A stretch of DNA of 64,000 nucleotides from Hyphomicrobiales bacterium (lineage in GTDB: Bacteria > Pseudomonadota > Alphaproteobacteria > Rhizobiales > Rhizobiaceae), in assembly GCA_900472605.1 (NCBI GenBank), contig UCJD01000009.1, positions 289,883 to 353,882 of the forward strand, given 5' to 3'. Position 1 is the first letter of the stretch. Each line of letters begins with the position of its first letter. The notes under the pieces are model-generated. The model ran no database searches. It worked only from the letters and a program-made list of their open reading frames with translations, and was not told the origin of the DNA. Position numbers and translations under genes: made by a program. Positions 1 to 8,614 of this stretch are shown in pieces.

Positions 1-506
1 TTGCCATAGGAAACATAGCCCGCCGCGACGATGTCGTTTCCGGGACGAGTGAAAGGATCGACACCTGGAGCCTCGGGAATAATCGAGAAAAAGGTTCCCA
101 ATGGCGCGCCAAGCCCGACATTGCCGGAACCGTCAAGCGGATCGATCGCGACCGCATACCCCTCGTCCCGCCCGCTCTTAACGGGCAGATCGGCCTCTTC
201 CGAAAGAACGCTGGTAGCTCCGGCTTTGAGCAGCAGACTGACGAATAGATCGTGCGACGCGACGTCAAGAGCCTTCTGATTGTCACCGTCGGAGTTCACA
301 CCACTCAAGGCACTGAGATCACCTGGCACCGCACCTCGAGCAATCCGAACTGCAAGCGCCTGACCACCTCGACTGATCGCCTCGATCAGGGCAGCAATCT
401 GCCAGCGCTGCGCATCCGACCCCTCCCAATCGCGAAGGTACGCAGCGACGTTCGACCGCCGGTGATCAGGTGCGTCAGTTTTGAGTTTGAAGACATGTTC
501 AGCCAT
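1..506 (-). CDS. fbp: Fructose-1,6-bisphosphatase class I, N-terminal part (cut by window edge)
   Basis: Translating the minus strand from an ATG at 506-504 gives 168 residues, open to the left edge. The peptide contains DPLDGSGN, the metal- and substrate-binding signature of class I FBPase (usually DPLDGSSN), preceded by a conserved acidic SEEADLP segment. The start fits the family and has a GGAGGT ribosome-binding site 7 nt upstream. The enzyme hydrolyses fructose 1,6-bisphosphate to fructose 6-phosphate in gluconeogenesis or the Calvin cycle. It is divergent from the aldo/keto reductase at 741, with about 230 bp of shared promoter space. Next to a sugar-catabolic regulon it could serve gluconeogenic growth. 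It could also be cbbF of a Calvin-cycle operon lying to the left, which cannot be seen here. Confidence 0.9.
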   Translation of the reverse strand, partial: MAEHVFKLKTDAPDHRRSNVAAYLRDWEGSDAQRWQIAALIEAISRGGQALAVRIARGAVPGDLSALSGVNSDGDNQKALDVASHDLFVSLLLKAGATSVLSEEADLPVKSGRDEGYAVAIDPLDGSGNVGLGAPLGTFFSIIPEAPGVDPFTRPGNDIVAAGYVSYG

Positions 507-710
507 TGCGGTGACCTCCTTGCCAGAGTGCGGCGGCGATCACGCCGCGCACATCGTCCTCACGGACCGAAAAATTCTTGGCGCAATCTGCCACAGTCGC
601 CGAAAACCACAACATGTAAAATCAAAATAACAAATAAAATGTGATAATGTTATAAATCGCATCATTGTCTTTTGGCTTTTCGACAGCAACATATTTTGGT
701 AGAGAGTAGA

Positions 711-728
711 TCATACATCATACCTTAT
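711..728 (-). promoter_or_regulatory. Operator-like site A, upstream of aldo/keto reductase
   Basis: Read on the minus strand this is ATAAGGTATGATGTATGA, nearly identical to the core of site D (18152-18174). It lies only about 12 nt before the start codon at 741, overlapping the ribosome-binding region, so a bound protein would block expression. The likely binder is the GntR regulator encoded at 16451-17161, by inference from the shared motif. Confidence 0.6.
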
Positions 729-740
729 GGAGAGAGATGC

Positions 741-1721
741 ATGGAATATGTTCGTCTTGGAAAGACCGGCCTGAAAGTTTCCAGATTGGCACTCGGGTGC
801 ATGAGCTACGGCGTGCCCGAACGCGGAAACCACCTCTGGACGCTCAACGAAGAGCAATCGAGGCCACTGTTCCGTCAGGCGCTGGAGGCTGGCATAACGT
901 TTCTCGATACGGCTAACGCCTATTCGGACGGCACCAGTGAGGAGATCGTAGGAAAGCTCCTGAAGGAGTTCGCAAAACGCGACGAGGTCGTGCTTGCGAC
1001 CAAGGTCTATGGCCGCATGAACGGCAGCGCGAACGGAATGGGACTGTCGCGGAAGGCGATCTTGTCGGAGGTCGACAACAGCCTCCGCCGCCTTGGTACC
1101 GATTACATCGATCTGTATCAGACCCACTTCTGGGACAACGACACGCCGATCGAGGAGACCCTTGAGGCGTTGAACGATGTCGTGCGCGCGGGAAAGGTCC
1201 GCTACATCGGCGCGAGCAATGCCTATGCTTGGCAGTTCGCCAAGGCGATCCAGATATCCAAACGCAATGGTTGGGCAGCTTTCTCCTCGATGCAAGCGCA
1301 CCTGAACCTGATCTATCGGGAAGAAGAACGTGAGATGCTCCCGCTTTGCCGCGCGGAAGGCATCGGCATGATGACCTTTAGCCCATTGGCGCGCGGGATG
1401 CTCACAAAGGACGCAGGATCGCAAAGCAAGCGTTCCGAGACAGACAACGTCACAGGTCGCTTCTACGAGAAGGCGGCGGCTGCCGACCGCAACGTCATTG
1501 ACGAGGTTGCCAAGATCGCCTCGGAACGCAACTTGCCGCGAGCGCAAGTCGCCTTGGCATGGGTTCTACAGAAAGATGGCGTCACTTGCCCGATCATTGG
1601 AGCGACGAAGCCCGGCCATTTGGAAGACGCGTTGGCGGCGCTTGACGTGAAGCTCACAGCGGAGGAAATCGGCCGCCTCGAAGCTCCTTACGTCGCGCAC
1701 GACGTCGTCGGCCTAAACTGA
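741..1721 (+). CDS. Aldo/keto reductase
   Basis: A 326-residue NAD(P)H-dependent oxidoreductase of the AKR superfamily. The N-terminus MEYVRLGKTGLKVSRLALG is typical. The catalytic Asp and Tyr lie in FLDTANAYSDG, the Lys in VVLATKVYG, and the His position in LYQTHFWD. The family uses a soluble (beta/alpha)8 barrel to interconvert carbonyls and alcohols. An in-frame ATG at 672 exists, but 741 is preferred because GGAGAG precedes it and homology begins there. It stands alone, followed by a strong hairpin at 1726-1753, and has operator-like site A directly upstream, which ties it to the sugar regulon. The substrate is unknown. The overall pattern (insert after GYGVPERGN, IGASN) is closest to the YajO/AKR11-like group. 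Confidence 0.9.
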   Translation: MEYVRLGKTGLKVSRLALGCMSYGVPERGNHLWTLNEEQSRPLFRQALEAGITFLDTANAYSDGTSEEIVGKLLKEFAKRDEVVLATKVYGRMNGSANGMGLSRKAILSEVDNSLRRLGTDYIDLYQTHFWDNDTPIEETLEALNDVVRAGKVRYIGASNAYAWQFAKAIQISKRNGWAAFSSMQAHLNLIYREEEREMLPLCRAEGIGMMTFSPLARGMLTKDAGSQSKRSETDNVTGRFYEKAAAADRNVIDEVAKIASERNLPRAQVALAWVLQKDGVTCPIIGATKPGHLEDALAALDVKLTAEEIGRLEAPYVAHDVVGLN

Positions 1722-1725
1722 AAAC

Positions 1726-1753
1726 AGAGTGGCGCGGGAAACCGCGCCACTCT
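1726..1753. terminator. Convergent hairpin terminator
   Basis: A perfect 12-bp stem (AGAGTGGCGCGG and its complement) closes a GAAA tetraloop between the stop codon of the AKR gene (1721) and the stop codon of the convergent Sua5 gene (1760). There is no long T run, but the position and perfect symmetry suit a bidirectional terminator. Confidence 0.7.
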
Positions 1754-1759
1754 CGGCGT

Positions 1760-2722
1760 TCAGGGTCTTGGTGCCGCCGCGCGACGGAGTCTGTCATTTA
1801 TGGCAACACCCATCCCTATCTCCGGGATCGGCGCGACGGCGATACCGTTGGGCGCGATCTCGTCAGCGCCCTTCAGCATGGCGTAGAGGTTTCTCGCCGC
1901 TTCTTCCAAATTGCCTGAGGCGCTGAGACTAAGAATTGCAACAGCCAGTTCATAGCGGTGTGGCGTTGCCCCGAAGGTCAACACCACCTCCCCCACCTTG
2001 GCATCCACGGCGTTCAGTCGAACGACAGCGTTGGGAGCGTAGTGGGACTCCATCATGCCAGGCGCGACTATCTTCCCACTTTGGATTTTCGTCAGGACCT
2101 CAATTCCGGTGGTCGCAGCAATGCGTTCAACAGTCAGCCCTCCCGATCGCAACAAACGCACCTCCCCGCCGTCGATCTTCAGAATCGTAGATTCCACCCC
2201 GATTGGCGTCGGGCCATCGTCGAGCACGAGGCCGACGGCAGCTCCAAGGTCCGCGACAACATGGTCCGCCGACGTCGCGCTCACCTTTCCAGAAATGTTC
2301 GCACTCGGAGCGGCAAGCGGTTTGCCAAAAGCCTTGATCAAATCGCACGAAAATCCGGACGGCAACCTGATGGCGACCGTCTCGAGCCCCGCAGTCGTGA
2401 TCGACGGGAGGCCGGCGTCCGCTCTCATCGGGAGGACAAGGGTCAATGGACCTGGCCAACATGCCTCTGCCAGTGCCCTGCTCACCGGCTCGAAGTGCGC
2501 CAGCCGCTCAGCCATTTCGATGTCCGAGCAATGACAGATCAAAGGATTAAACGATGGCCGCCGCTTCACTGAGAAAATGCGTTGGACTGCTTGTTCGTTG
2601 GTCGCGTCGGCGGCCAGACCGTAGACCGTTTCGGTCGGGATGCCGACAACTTCGCCACCATCGAGGGCCGCGCAGGCGGCTGCTATAGCCTCGGTTCTGT
2701 TTTCCTTGACGCTGAGTTTCAT
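1760..2722 (-). CDS. sua5: Threonylcarbamoyl-AMP synthase, Sua5/YrdC type
   Basis: 320 residues, the length of Sua5 (YrdC domain about 10-200 plus a C-terminal Sua5 domain) rather than of the short TsaC. The YrdC region shows GIPTETVYGLAADA, the KRRPSFNPLI nucleotide/substrate loop and SANISGKVSAT. The C-terminal part has SPGMMESHYAPN-like residues (APGMMESHYAPNA) that mark the linker motif of Sua5. The enzyme makes threonylcarbamoyl-AMP from threonine, bicarbonate and ATP for t6A37 modification of ANN-decoding tRNAs. It is an essential-type housekeeping function, so finding it inside an accessory sugar cluster suggests a second copy. It is divergent from the ABC importer, with operator-like site B between them. 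Confidence 0.9.
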   Translation of the reverse strand: MKLSVKENRTEAIAAACAALDGGEVVGIPTETVYGLAADATNEQAVQRIFSVKRRPSFNPLICHCSDIEMAERLAHFEPVSRALAEACWPGPLTLVLPMRADAGLPSITTAGLETVAIRLPSGFSCDLIKAFGKPLAAPSANISGKVSATSADHVVADLGAAVGLVLDDGPTPIGVESTILKIDGGEVRLLRSGGLTVERIAATTGIEVLTKIQSGKIVAPGMMESHYAPNAVVRLNAVDAKVGEVVLTFGATPHRYELAVAILSLSASGNLEEAARNLYAMLKGADEIAPNGIAVAPIPEIGMGVAINDRLRRAAAPRP

Positions 2723-2782
2723 GGCTTTTTCCCTTCCAAATCCGGCTGTGGGTTAATCAAAAAAAAATCTCTTGTCAAAGGA

Positions 2783-2805
2783 GGTATGACCTTATACCTA
2801 TTACC
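2783..2805 (-). promoter_or_regulatory. Operator-like site B, between sua5 and the ABC importer
   Basis: Read on the minus strand the core is AATAGGTATAAGGTCATAC, matching the consensus shared with sites A, C and D. It is 30 nt before the ATPase start codon at 2836 and about 60 nt before the divergent sua5 start. Repression of the importer is the simplest reading. An effect on sua5 is possible. Confidence 0.6.
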
Positions 2806-2835
2806 TCAAGCGAAGGGAGCTCGCTCGGAGGAGTC

Positions 2836-4362
2836 ATGGAAAACAACACCACAAAACCCCAGTCTGGCACCGCGTCTTTCGCGTTCAACGAACTGCTCTT
2901 GGCTGAGCATGTTGCGAAGTCGTTCAACGGTGTGGCTGCTTTGAGAGACGGTTTTCTCAGCCTCAAACCAGGCACCGTGCACGCTCTCTGCGGTGGCAAC
3001 GGCGCGGGCAAGTCTACGTTCCTGAATATCGTCATGGGCCTTCTTCGCCGCGACAGCGGTTCGATCAAGGTCAAGGGTGAGACGGTAGATTTCCGATCTG
3101 CGAACGAAGCCCTGTCCAAAGGGATCGCAATCATCACGCAGGAGCTGTCCCCAGTCCCCGAGATGACGGTTGCCGAGAACATCTATCTCGGACGCGAACC
3201 AAAACGGCTCGGGACTTTCATCAATTTCGCCGCGCTTGAGCGCAAGGCGCAGGACTTGCTAGACGGTATCGGCTTCCCTGTCCGAGCCAACGCCCGGATG
3301 GCATCGCTCAGCCTGGCGCAGACGCAGCTGGTCGAGATTGCGAAGGCGCTGAGCTACGACGCCGACATCGTCATCATGGACGAACCGACGTCCGCCATTG
3401 GCGAGCACGAGGCGCACATTCTCTTCGATGCAATCCGCCGCCTGAAGGCGCGTGGTGCGGGTATCATCTACGTCTCGCACAAGCTGTCCGAAATTTTCGA
3501 GATCGCCGACGAGTACACCGTGTTCCGCGACGGCGCATTTGTTGCAAGCGGTCCAATGAGCGGGATCACGAGGCAAGAACTCGTCACGCAGATCGTCGGG
3601 CGCGAGGTCAAATTTGTGGAGAAGGAGCGCCCAGGTGATGGCGCACCCATCTTGCTGGAGGTCCGCAACCTCTCAAAGGGAAAGACCTTTAACGACATAT
3701 CTCTTTCGGTCGCGGCCGGGGAAGTCGTTGGCATTTATGGCCTGCTCGGTTCAGGACGTACCGAATTCCTGGAAGCCGTCTACGGCATGGAAAAGCCCAG
3801 TTCTGGCGAGGTCATCCTGGACGGGAAGCCAGTGCCCAGGGGAAGTCCACGTGAGTCCATCAAGATGGGCATGTCGATGGTCTCCGAGGATCGCAAGGAT
3901 AGCGGCTTGGTCTTGTCGTCTTCCATTGCACACAACATCACGCTGTCCGCTCTGTCCCTGATGGCGGTCAGCGGGTTCGTGCAAAAGCAGAAAGAGAGCG
4001 AAGTCGTCTCGGAAATGATCCGTGTGCAGCGGATCAAGACAAGCTCTCCGGAGCGACACGTCGACACCCTGAGCGGTGGTAATCAGCAGAAGGTCGTATT
4101 CGCTCGATGCCTGACCACCAACCCGAGGCTCTTGATCTGCGATGAACCCACTCGCGGCATCGACGAAGGCTCAAAGCAGGAAATCTACGCGTTCCTGAGA
4201 GATTTCGCGACCAAGGGGCATGGCGTGCTCGTCGTATCGTCAGAGGCCCCGGAAATTCTCCAGGTCAGCGACCGCATTGCCATCTTCAAGGCAGGCAAAA
4301 TGGTCGACGTGGTCGACGGGCATGCAACGAGCCAGCAGACCCTTATGGAACTCGCTAGCTAA
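2836..4362 (+). CDS. Sugar ABC transporter, duplicated ATP-binding subunit (RbsA-like)
   Basis: 508 residues with two ABC domains in tandem, as in RbsA/MglA/XylG. Domain 1 has Walker A GGNGAGKST and Walker B VIMDEPTSAI with a divergent signature SLAQTQLVEIAKAL. Domain 2 has an atypical P-loop GLLGSGRTE, a canonical signature LSGGNQQKVVFARCL and Walker B LLICDEPTRGID. The degenerate P-loop of domain 2 is normal for this family. The cytoplasmic protein hydrolyses ATP to drive import through the permease at 4437. The start has GGAGG 4-8 nt upstream. Gene order ATPase-permease-binding protein and the downstream dehydrogenases point to uptake of a monosaccharide or sugar derivative, with repression probably through site B. 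Confidence 0.93.
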   Translation: MENNTTKPQSGTASFAFNELLLAEHVAKSFNGVAALRDGFLSLKPGTVHALCGGNGAGKSTFLNIVMGLLRRDSGSIKVKGETVDFRSANEALSKGIAIITQELSPVPEMTVAENIYLGREPKRLGTFINFAALERKAQDLLDGIGFPVRANARMASLSLAQTQLVEIAKALSYDADIVIMDEPTSAIGEHEAHILFDAIRRLKARGAGIIYVSHKLSEIFEIADEYTVFRDGAFVASGPMSGITRQELVTQIVGREVKFVEKERPGDGAPILLEVRNLSKGKTFNDISLSVAAGEVVGIYGLLGSGRTEFLEAVYGMEKPSSGEVILDGKPVPRGSPRESIKMGMSMVSEDRKDSGLVLSSSIAHNITLSALSLMAVSGFVQKQKESEVVSEMIRVQRIKTSSPERHVDTLSGGNQQKVVFARCLTTNPRLLICDEPTRGIDEGSKQEIYAFLRDFATKGHGVLVVSSEAPEILQVSDRIAIFKAGKMVDVVDGHATSQQTLMELAS

Positions 4363-4436
4363 CAGCTAAGCGCTCTTCCCCTTCCTTGCCCAGAGCCGAG
4401 GCAGGCAGCGACGAGCGGCAAATCAGGATTCAGAAA

Positions 4437-5423
4437 ATGAGCAACCTTACCAATACCCTGACGGGGTCATCACAAGGCGAAAGCCGGAGCCGCAAGACGC
4501 AGGAACTTGTGAAGCAATCCAGCATCATCTTGGTGTTCGTCTTCATCTGCGTGCTCTTCACGTTCTTGAACGAGTACTTTTTGACGTGGGGCAACTGGCT
4601 CAACCTTCTGCGCCAATCCAGCATCAACGGCATTCTCGCTATCGGCGTCACCTTCGTCATTCTGACTAAAGGCATCGACCTGTCGGTGGGATCGATCATG
4701 GCGCTGGCCGGAATGTTGGCCGCGAGCTTCGTGACCACCGGGAACGAACATTTCGTAGGGATCGCGGTCGCCGTCGCCCTCGGAACTGGCGCTCTTATGG
4801 GGCTTGCCAACGGGGTGATTATCGCTCGGATCAACGTCCCGCCGTTCGTCACCACACTTGGCATGTTGAGCATGGCGCGCGGACTGACGCTGATCTATTC
4901 GGACGGCCGCCCTACCGCGAACCTTTCGGCAGCATTCCGTTGGATCGGTAGTGGCAACATCCTCGGCCTGCCCCTCCCTGTGATCATCTTCTTCGCAGTG
5001 TTCATCATCGGTTGGGTCACGCTCACGAAGACGACCTTTGGACGATACGTCTACGCAGTCGGCGGCAACGAGAAGGCTGCCCGGACGAGCGGTATCTCAA
5101 CGCGCACGATCATCGCGGCAACCTACGTGATCTCGGGCCTGCTGGCGGGCCTTGGCGGCCTAGTATTGGCTGCCCGCACGACAGCCGCCCTGCCCCAGGC
5201 CGGAATTGGCTACGAACTAGACGCTATCGCGGCGGTCGTCATCGGCGGCACGAGCCTTTCAGGCGGCCGCGGGTCGCTCGTCGGCACCCTCTTCGGCGCG
5301 CTCATCATAGGCACCATCAACAACGGAATGGACCTCATGGGCGTGTCTTCCTACTACCAGCAGCTACTCAAGGGAGGCATCATAATCATAGCTGTTATCG
5401 CAGATCAGATCAGGAAGAACTAA
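4437..5423 (+). CDS. Sugar ABC transporter permease (RbsC-like)
   Basis: A 328-residue inner-membrane protein of the branched-chain amino acid/ribose permease family (BPD_transp_2), with about nine to ten hydrophobic segments. Conserved family stretches include TKGIDLSVGSIMALAG and the ATPase-contact region VVIGGTSLSGGRGSL near residue 265. An upstream in-frame ATG at 4386 exists, but 4437 gives the usual N-terminus and leaves room for a ribosome-binding site. It forms the membrane pore of the importer and is the middle gene of the transporter operon, 75 nt after the ATPase and 37 nt before the binding protein. Confidence 0.92.
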   Translation: MSNLTNTLTGSSQGESRSRKTQELVKQSSIILVFVFICVLFTFLNEYFLTWGNWLNLLRQSSINGILAIGVTFVILTKGIDLSVGSIMALAGMLAASFVTTGNEHFVGIAVAVALGTGALMGLANGVIIARINVPPFVTTLGMLSMARGLTLIYSDGRPTANLSAAFRWIGSGNILGLPLPVIIFFAVFIIGWVTLTKTTFGRYVYAVGGNEKAARTSGISTRTIIAATYVISGLLAGLGGLVLAARTTAALPQAGIGYELDAIAAVVIGGTSLSGGRGSLVGTLFGALIIGTINNGMDLMGVSSYYQQLLKGGIIIIAVIADQIRKN

Positions 5424-5459
5424 CTGAAATCATTGTCCTATTTTGTGGAGGAGAAACAC

Positions 5460-6440
5460 ATGAACAGACGTCTATTCCTTGCAGCACTGGCCGCCTCGAC
5501 GATGGCTCTGTCGGCGCATTATGCAGCCGCAGCAGACAAGGTCCGCATCGCCGCCCTCTCGTTCGGAGAGTCCGGCGAATACATGAAGGCCTGGTCCGAG
5601 GAAATTCAGAACCACCCGGCAGTGAAGTCCGGTGAGGTAGCGATCACCGTTTTCGACGGAAAGTACGACCCGCTCGTGCAGGACAACCAGATCGACACCG
5701 CGATCACCCAGCACTTCGATGCCATCATCATGGCACCGTTCGACCTGGAAGCATCCGCGCCGTCGATCGACAAGGCAGCTGAAGCGAAAATCCCGGTAAT
5801 CGTCTCAGCTCTGAAAACAGCGTCGAAGAACTACACCTCGTCGATCATCGTCGACGACCGCGCCGGCGGCAAGATCATTGCCGAGGAGATGGCAAAGCGC
5901 CTTCCTAACGGCGGGAACCTCGTTCTGATGGAAGGCCCAATCGGACAGTCCGCCCAGATCGAGCGTCGTGCAGGTGTTGACGCGGGCATGGCCGAGCACA
6001 CCAATCTCAAGCTTCTCATCGACAAAAGCGGCAACTGGAGCCGTGCCGAGGGCCAGGCGCTGATGGAAAACTGGATTTCGGCCTATCCGAACAAGATCAA
6101 CGGCGTGCTCGCTGAAAACGACGAAATGGCACTTGGTGCCATCGAGGCGATGAAGGCCGCGAACCTGGACCTGACCAAGATTCCGGTTATCGCCATCGAC
6201 GGCATCCCGGACGGCAAGCGTGCCGTCGCGAACGGCGAAATGGCCGTGACCCTCTATAAGTACGCCAAGGCCGAAGGCCAGGGTGCTGTTGACCTTGCGC
6301 TTCGCCAGGTTAAGGGCTCGGACTACAAGCCGCAGTCGGAAGTCTGGAAGGACCTGATGCAGTGGAAGGACGGCACGGAGAAGGACTACACCGTTCCGTG
6401 GCTCGTGCTCGATAAGGACAACGTCAAGAAGTACCAGTAA
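5460..6440 (+). CDS. Periplasmic sugar-binding protein of ABC importer
   Basis: 326 residues of the periplasmic binding protein 4 / LacI-like fold (RbsB type). A Sec signal peptide covers residues 1-25 (MNRRLFLAALAASTMALS, cleavage after AAA). The mature part carries family features such as AIIMAPFDLEASAPSIDKAAEAKIPV, LAENDEMALGAIEAMKAANL and VIAIDGIPDGKRAV. The start at 5460 is set by the signal peptide and a GTGGAGGAG ribosome-binding site. It captures the substrate and delivers it to the permease. The ligand cannot be told from sequence, but D-apiose, ribose, erythritol-like or related sugars and sugar acids are typical of the family. Confidence 0.92.
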   Translation: MNRRLFLAALAASTMALSAHYAAAADKVRIAALSFGESGEYMKAWSEEIQNHPAVKSGEVAITVFDGKYDPLVQDNQIDTAITQHFDAIIMAPFDLEASAPSIDKAAEAKIPVIVSALKTASKNYTSSIIVDDRAGGKIIAEEMAKRLPNGGNLVLMEGPIGQSAQIERRAGVDAGMAEHTNLKLLIDKSGNWSRAEGQALMENWISAYPNKINGVLAENDEMALGAIEAMKAANLDLTKIPVIAIDGIPDGKRAVANGEMAVTLYKYAKAEGQGAVDLALRQVKGSDYKPQSEVWKDLMQWKDGTEKDYTVPWLVLDKDNVKKYQ

Positions 6441-6451
6441 TCGAAGTCTTC

Positions 6452-6478
6452 GGCAGGTCCGTCCCGGACGGGCCTGCC
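6452..6478 (+). terminator. Intercistronic hairpin after binding-protein gene
   Basis: GGCAGGTCCGTCC and its near-perfect complement form a long GC-rich stem 12 nt after the binding-protein stop, without a T run. Hairpins here usually protect the abundant binding-protein mRNA and reduce transcription of the enzymes downstream rather than ending it completely. Confidence 0.6.
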
Positions 6479-6497
6479 ATTTGCAATGAGGTTTGAA

Positions 6498-7550
6498 ATG
6501 ACTGTGCTTGAGAAGAGAAAAATCGGAAATACGGGCGTCGAACTGACCTCCCTCGGCTTGGGGACGTCACCGCTCGGCGGACTGGGGATCGACGTATCGT
6601 TCCAGCAATTCGAGTCCGTGGTTCTTAAAGCATATGAGCTCGGCGTCCGGTATTTCGATACAGCACCGCTCTACGGTCTCGGAAAATCCGAACACAGCCT
6701 GGGCCATATCCTTCGGGTCAATGGTCTCATCGACAAGGTTCAGCTGAGCACCAAAGCGGGACGCATTCTCAAGCAGGAAAGACGTGCCAAGCGGGCCGAG
6801 AGCCTATACGCGATCAATTGGGTGAATGCGCTGCCCTATGTCGACGAGTATGATTACTCCTACGATGGGATCATGCGCGCCTTCGAAGACAGCCAGCAAC
6901 GCCTTGGCGTGGACGGTGTCGACATCCTCTACCTGCATGACGTCAGCGGCGACTGGCACCGCGGTGACTACAATCGCTACCTCGGACAGCTTCGTGAAAG
7001 CGGCTACCGGGCTTGTGACGACCTGAGAAGCAGCGGTGCCGTCAAGGCTATCGGCCTCGGCGTCAATGAAACGGCCTCCGTGCTCCAGGTGGCATCAGAA
7101 TTCAATCTCGACTGCTCAATGGTCGCGGGGCGATACACGCTGCTGAACCACCAGCCTTTGTACGACTTCTTCCCGGAAGTGCAGCGCCGCGGCATCTCGA
7201 TCATCGCCGGTGGCATCTATAATTCTGGCGTGCTGGCAGAGGGTAGCAAGGGCGACGCAGCCGTGCGCACCTACGACTGCGTCGCGGCCCCGCCGGAAAT
7301 CCTGGCGCGCGTCGAAAAGCTCGAGGCAGTCTGCGCGGAGTTCGGCGTATCCCTTCCGACCGCGGCTACCCAGTTCGTATACAACCATCCCGCCGTTACA
7401 GCAGTGGTCCAGGGCGCTCTGTCTCCCAAGCACGTTGAAAGCAACGTCGCGGCGATTTCCGAAAAAATCCCGCCAGCGTTCTGGACCGCCCTCAGGGATC
7501 GCGGATTGATCCCGGCTGAATCGATAACCGCAGCTCTCACGGCTGCCTGA
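6498..7550 (+). CDS. D-threo-aldose 1-dehydrogenase-like aldo/keto reductase, copy 1
   Basis: 350 residues of the L-fucose/D-threo-aldose dehydrogenase branch of AKRs. The Asp/Tyr catalytic pair is in YFDTAPLYGLGKSEHSLG, the Lys in LSTKAGRIL, and the family-specific block AFEDSQQRLG-DILYLHDV follows. The enzymes oxidise aldoses at C1 with NAD(P)+ to give aldonolactones. ATG 6498 is preferred over 6486 because GAGGT sits just before it. It is followed after 17 nt by a paralogue, so the pair arose by tandem duplication. Together with the importer and the lactonase-like MBL enzyme downstream it suggests an oxidative route (aldose to lactone to aldonate). The substrate is not known. Confidence 0.88.
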   Translation: MTVLEKRKIGNTGVELTSLGLGTSPLGGLGIDVSFQQFESVVLKAYELGVRYFDTAPLYGLGKSEHSLGHILRVNGLIDKVQLSTKAGRILKQERRAKRAESLYAINWVNALPYVDEYDYSYDGIMRAFEDSQQRLGVDGVDILYLHDVSGDWHRGDYNRYLGQLRESGYRACDDLRSSGAVKAIGLGVNETASVLQVASEFNLDCSMVAGRYTLLNHQPLYDFFPEVQRRGISIIAGGIYNSGVLAEGSKGDAAVRTYDCVAAPPEILARVEKLEAVCAEFGVSLPTAATQFVYNHPAVTAVVQGALSPKHVESNVAAISEKIPPAFWTALRDRGLIPAESITAALTAA

Positions 7551-7567
7551 ACTTTCAAGGTGATCTA

Positions 7568-8614
7568 ATGGCAAACTTGCCGCTTCGCCCCCTTGGGCAG
7601 ACTAAAGTCAACGTGACATCGCTAGGCCTCGGCACGGTACCGTTGGCAGGCTTCAACGCAGACGTTTCCTACGAGGAATTCGAAAAGACCGTCCAGACCG
7701 CCTTCGATGCGGGCATCCGTTATTTCGACTGCGCTCCAATGTACGGCTTCGGCAAGGCCGAGCACTTCCTTGGCCACGCGCTGCGGGTCAGGAAGCTTCG
7801 CGAGCAGGTCGTCGTCAGCACGAAGGTCGGACGCGTACTCAAGCCGGCGAGCAAAACAAAACCATTGGAAACGGTCTACGGAATCGACTGGGTCGATCCG
7901 CTCCCGTTCCTGGATACCTATGATTACACATACGACGGTGTCATGCGCGCGTTCGAAGATAGCCAGCAGCGGCTGGGTCTCGACTACATCGACGTCCTTC
8001 TCGTCCACGACGTCGGGACGGCGTGGCATGGCGACCAAAGCGAGTTTTACTGGAACCAGCTCAGGGCATCCGGTTACAAGGCGCTCGACGAACTCCGTTC
8101 GAGTGGCAGCGTCTCCGCGATCGGCCTCGGCGTCAACGAGACGGCGTCGGTCGTACAGGTGGCCAAGGAATTCCAGATCGACTGCTCACTGATCGCCGGC
8201 CGCTACACATTGCTGAACCATGCACCGCTGCAGTCGGACTTCGATGAGCTTCTGAAGCGCAAGGTCTCTGTCATCGCAGGAGGCATCTTCAATTCCGGTG
8301 TTCTGGCATCGGGCACGAAGGGAGCCACCCCTACCTACGATTACGGCAAGGTCCCGGCCGAAGTTCTCGATCGCGTGAAGCGTATCGAAGCGGTTTGCGA
8401 TCAGTTCGCAGTCGACCTCCCCGCTGCGGCGATGCAGTTCGTATACGCCCACCCGGCCGTGGCGACCTTGGTCATGGGAGCGAAGAACCCACAGGAAGTC
8501 GCGGCTAACACCAAGGCTATCCAAGCCAAGATTCCTCAGGAGTTCTGGACCGCGCTTCGCGACTCCGGGGCTATCCCGGAAAACGCACCTCTTCCGACTG
8601 GAGACGCAAAATGA
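7568..8614 (+). CDS. D-threo-aldose 1-dehydrogenase-like aldo/keto reductase, copy 2
   Basis: 348 residues, clearly paralogous to the preceding gene. They share AFEDSQQRLG, AIGLGVNETASV, AGRYTLLNH and a GG-IxNSGVLA block in the same order. Catalytic residues are visible in YFDCAPMYGFGKAEHFLG and STKVGRVL. Note Asp-Cys in place of Asp-Thr after the catalytic Asp. AAGGTG precedes the ATG. The last four bases overlap the start of the next gene (ATGA), indicating translational coupling. The two copies may differ in anomer, epimer or cofactor preference, or act on successive intermediates. That is inference. Confidence 0.88.
   Translation: MANLPLRPLGQTKVNVTSLGLGTVPLAGFNADVSYEEFEKTVQTAFDAGIRYFDCAPMYGFGKAEHFLGHALRVRKLREQVVVSTKVGRVLKPASKTKPLETVYGIDWVDPLPFLDTYDYTYDGVMRAFEDSQQRLGLDYIDVLLVHDVGTAWHGDQSEFYWNQLRASGYKALDELRSSGSVSAIGLGVNETASVVQVAKEFQIDCSLIAGRYTLLNHAPLQSDFDELLKRKVSVIAGGIFNSGVLASGTKGATPTYDYGKVPAEVLDRVKRIEAVCDQFAVDLPAAAMQFVYAHPAVATLVMGAKNPQEVAANTKAIQAKIPQEFWTALRDSGAIPENAPLPTGDAK

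Noticed and set aside
31..644. Two plus-strand open frames at the left edge
   Set aside because: They overlap the minus-strand fructose-bisphosphatase, which has DPLDGSGN and a good ribosome-binding site.
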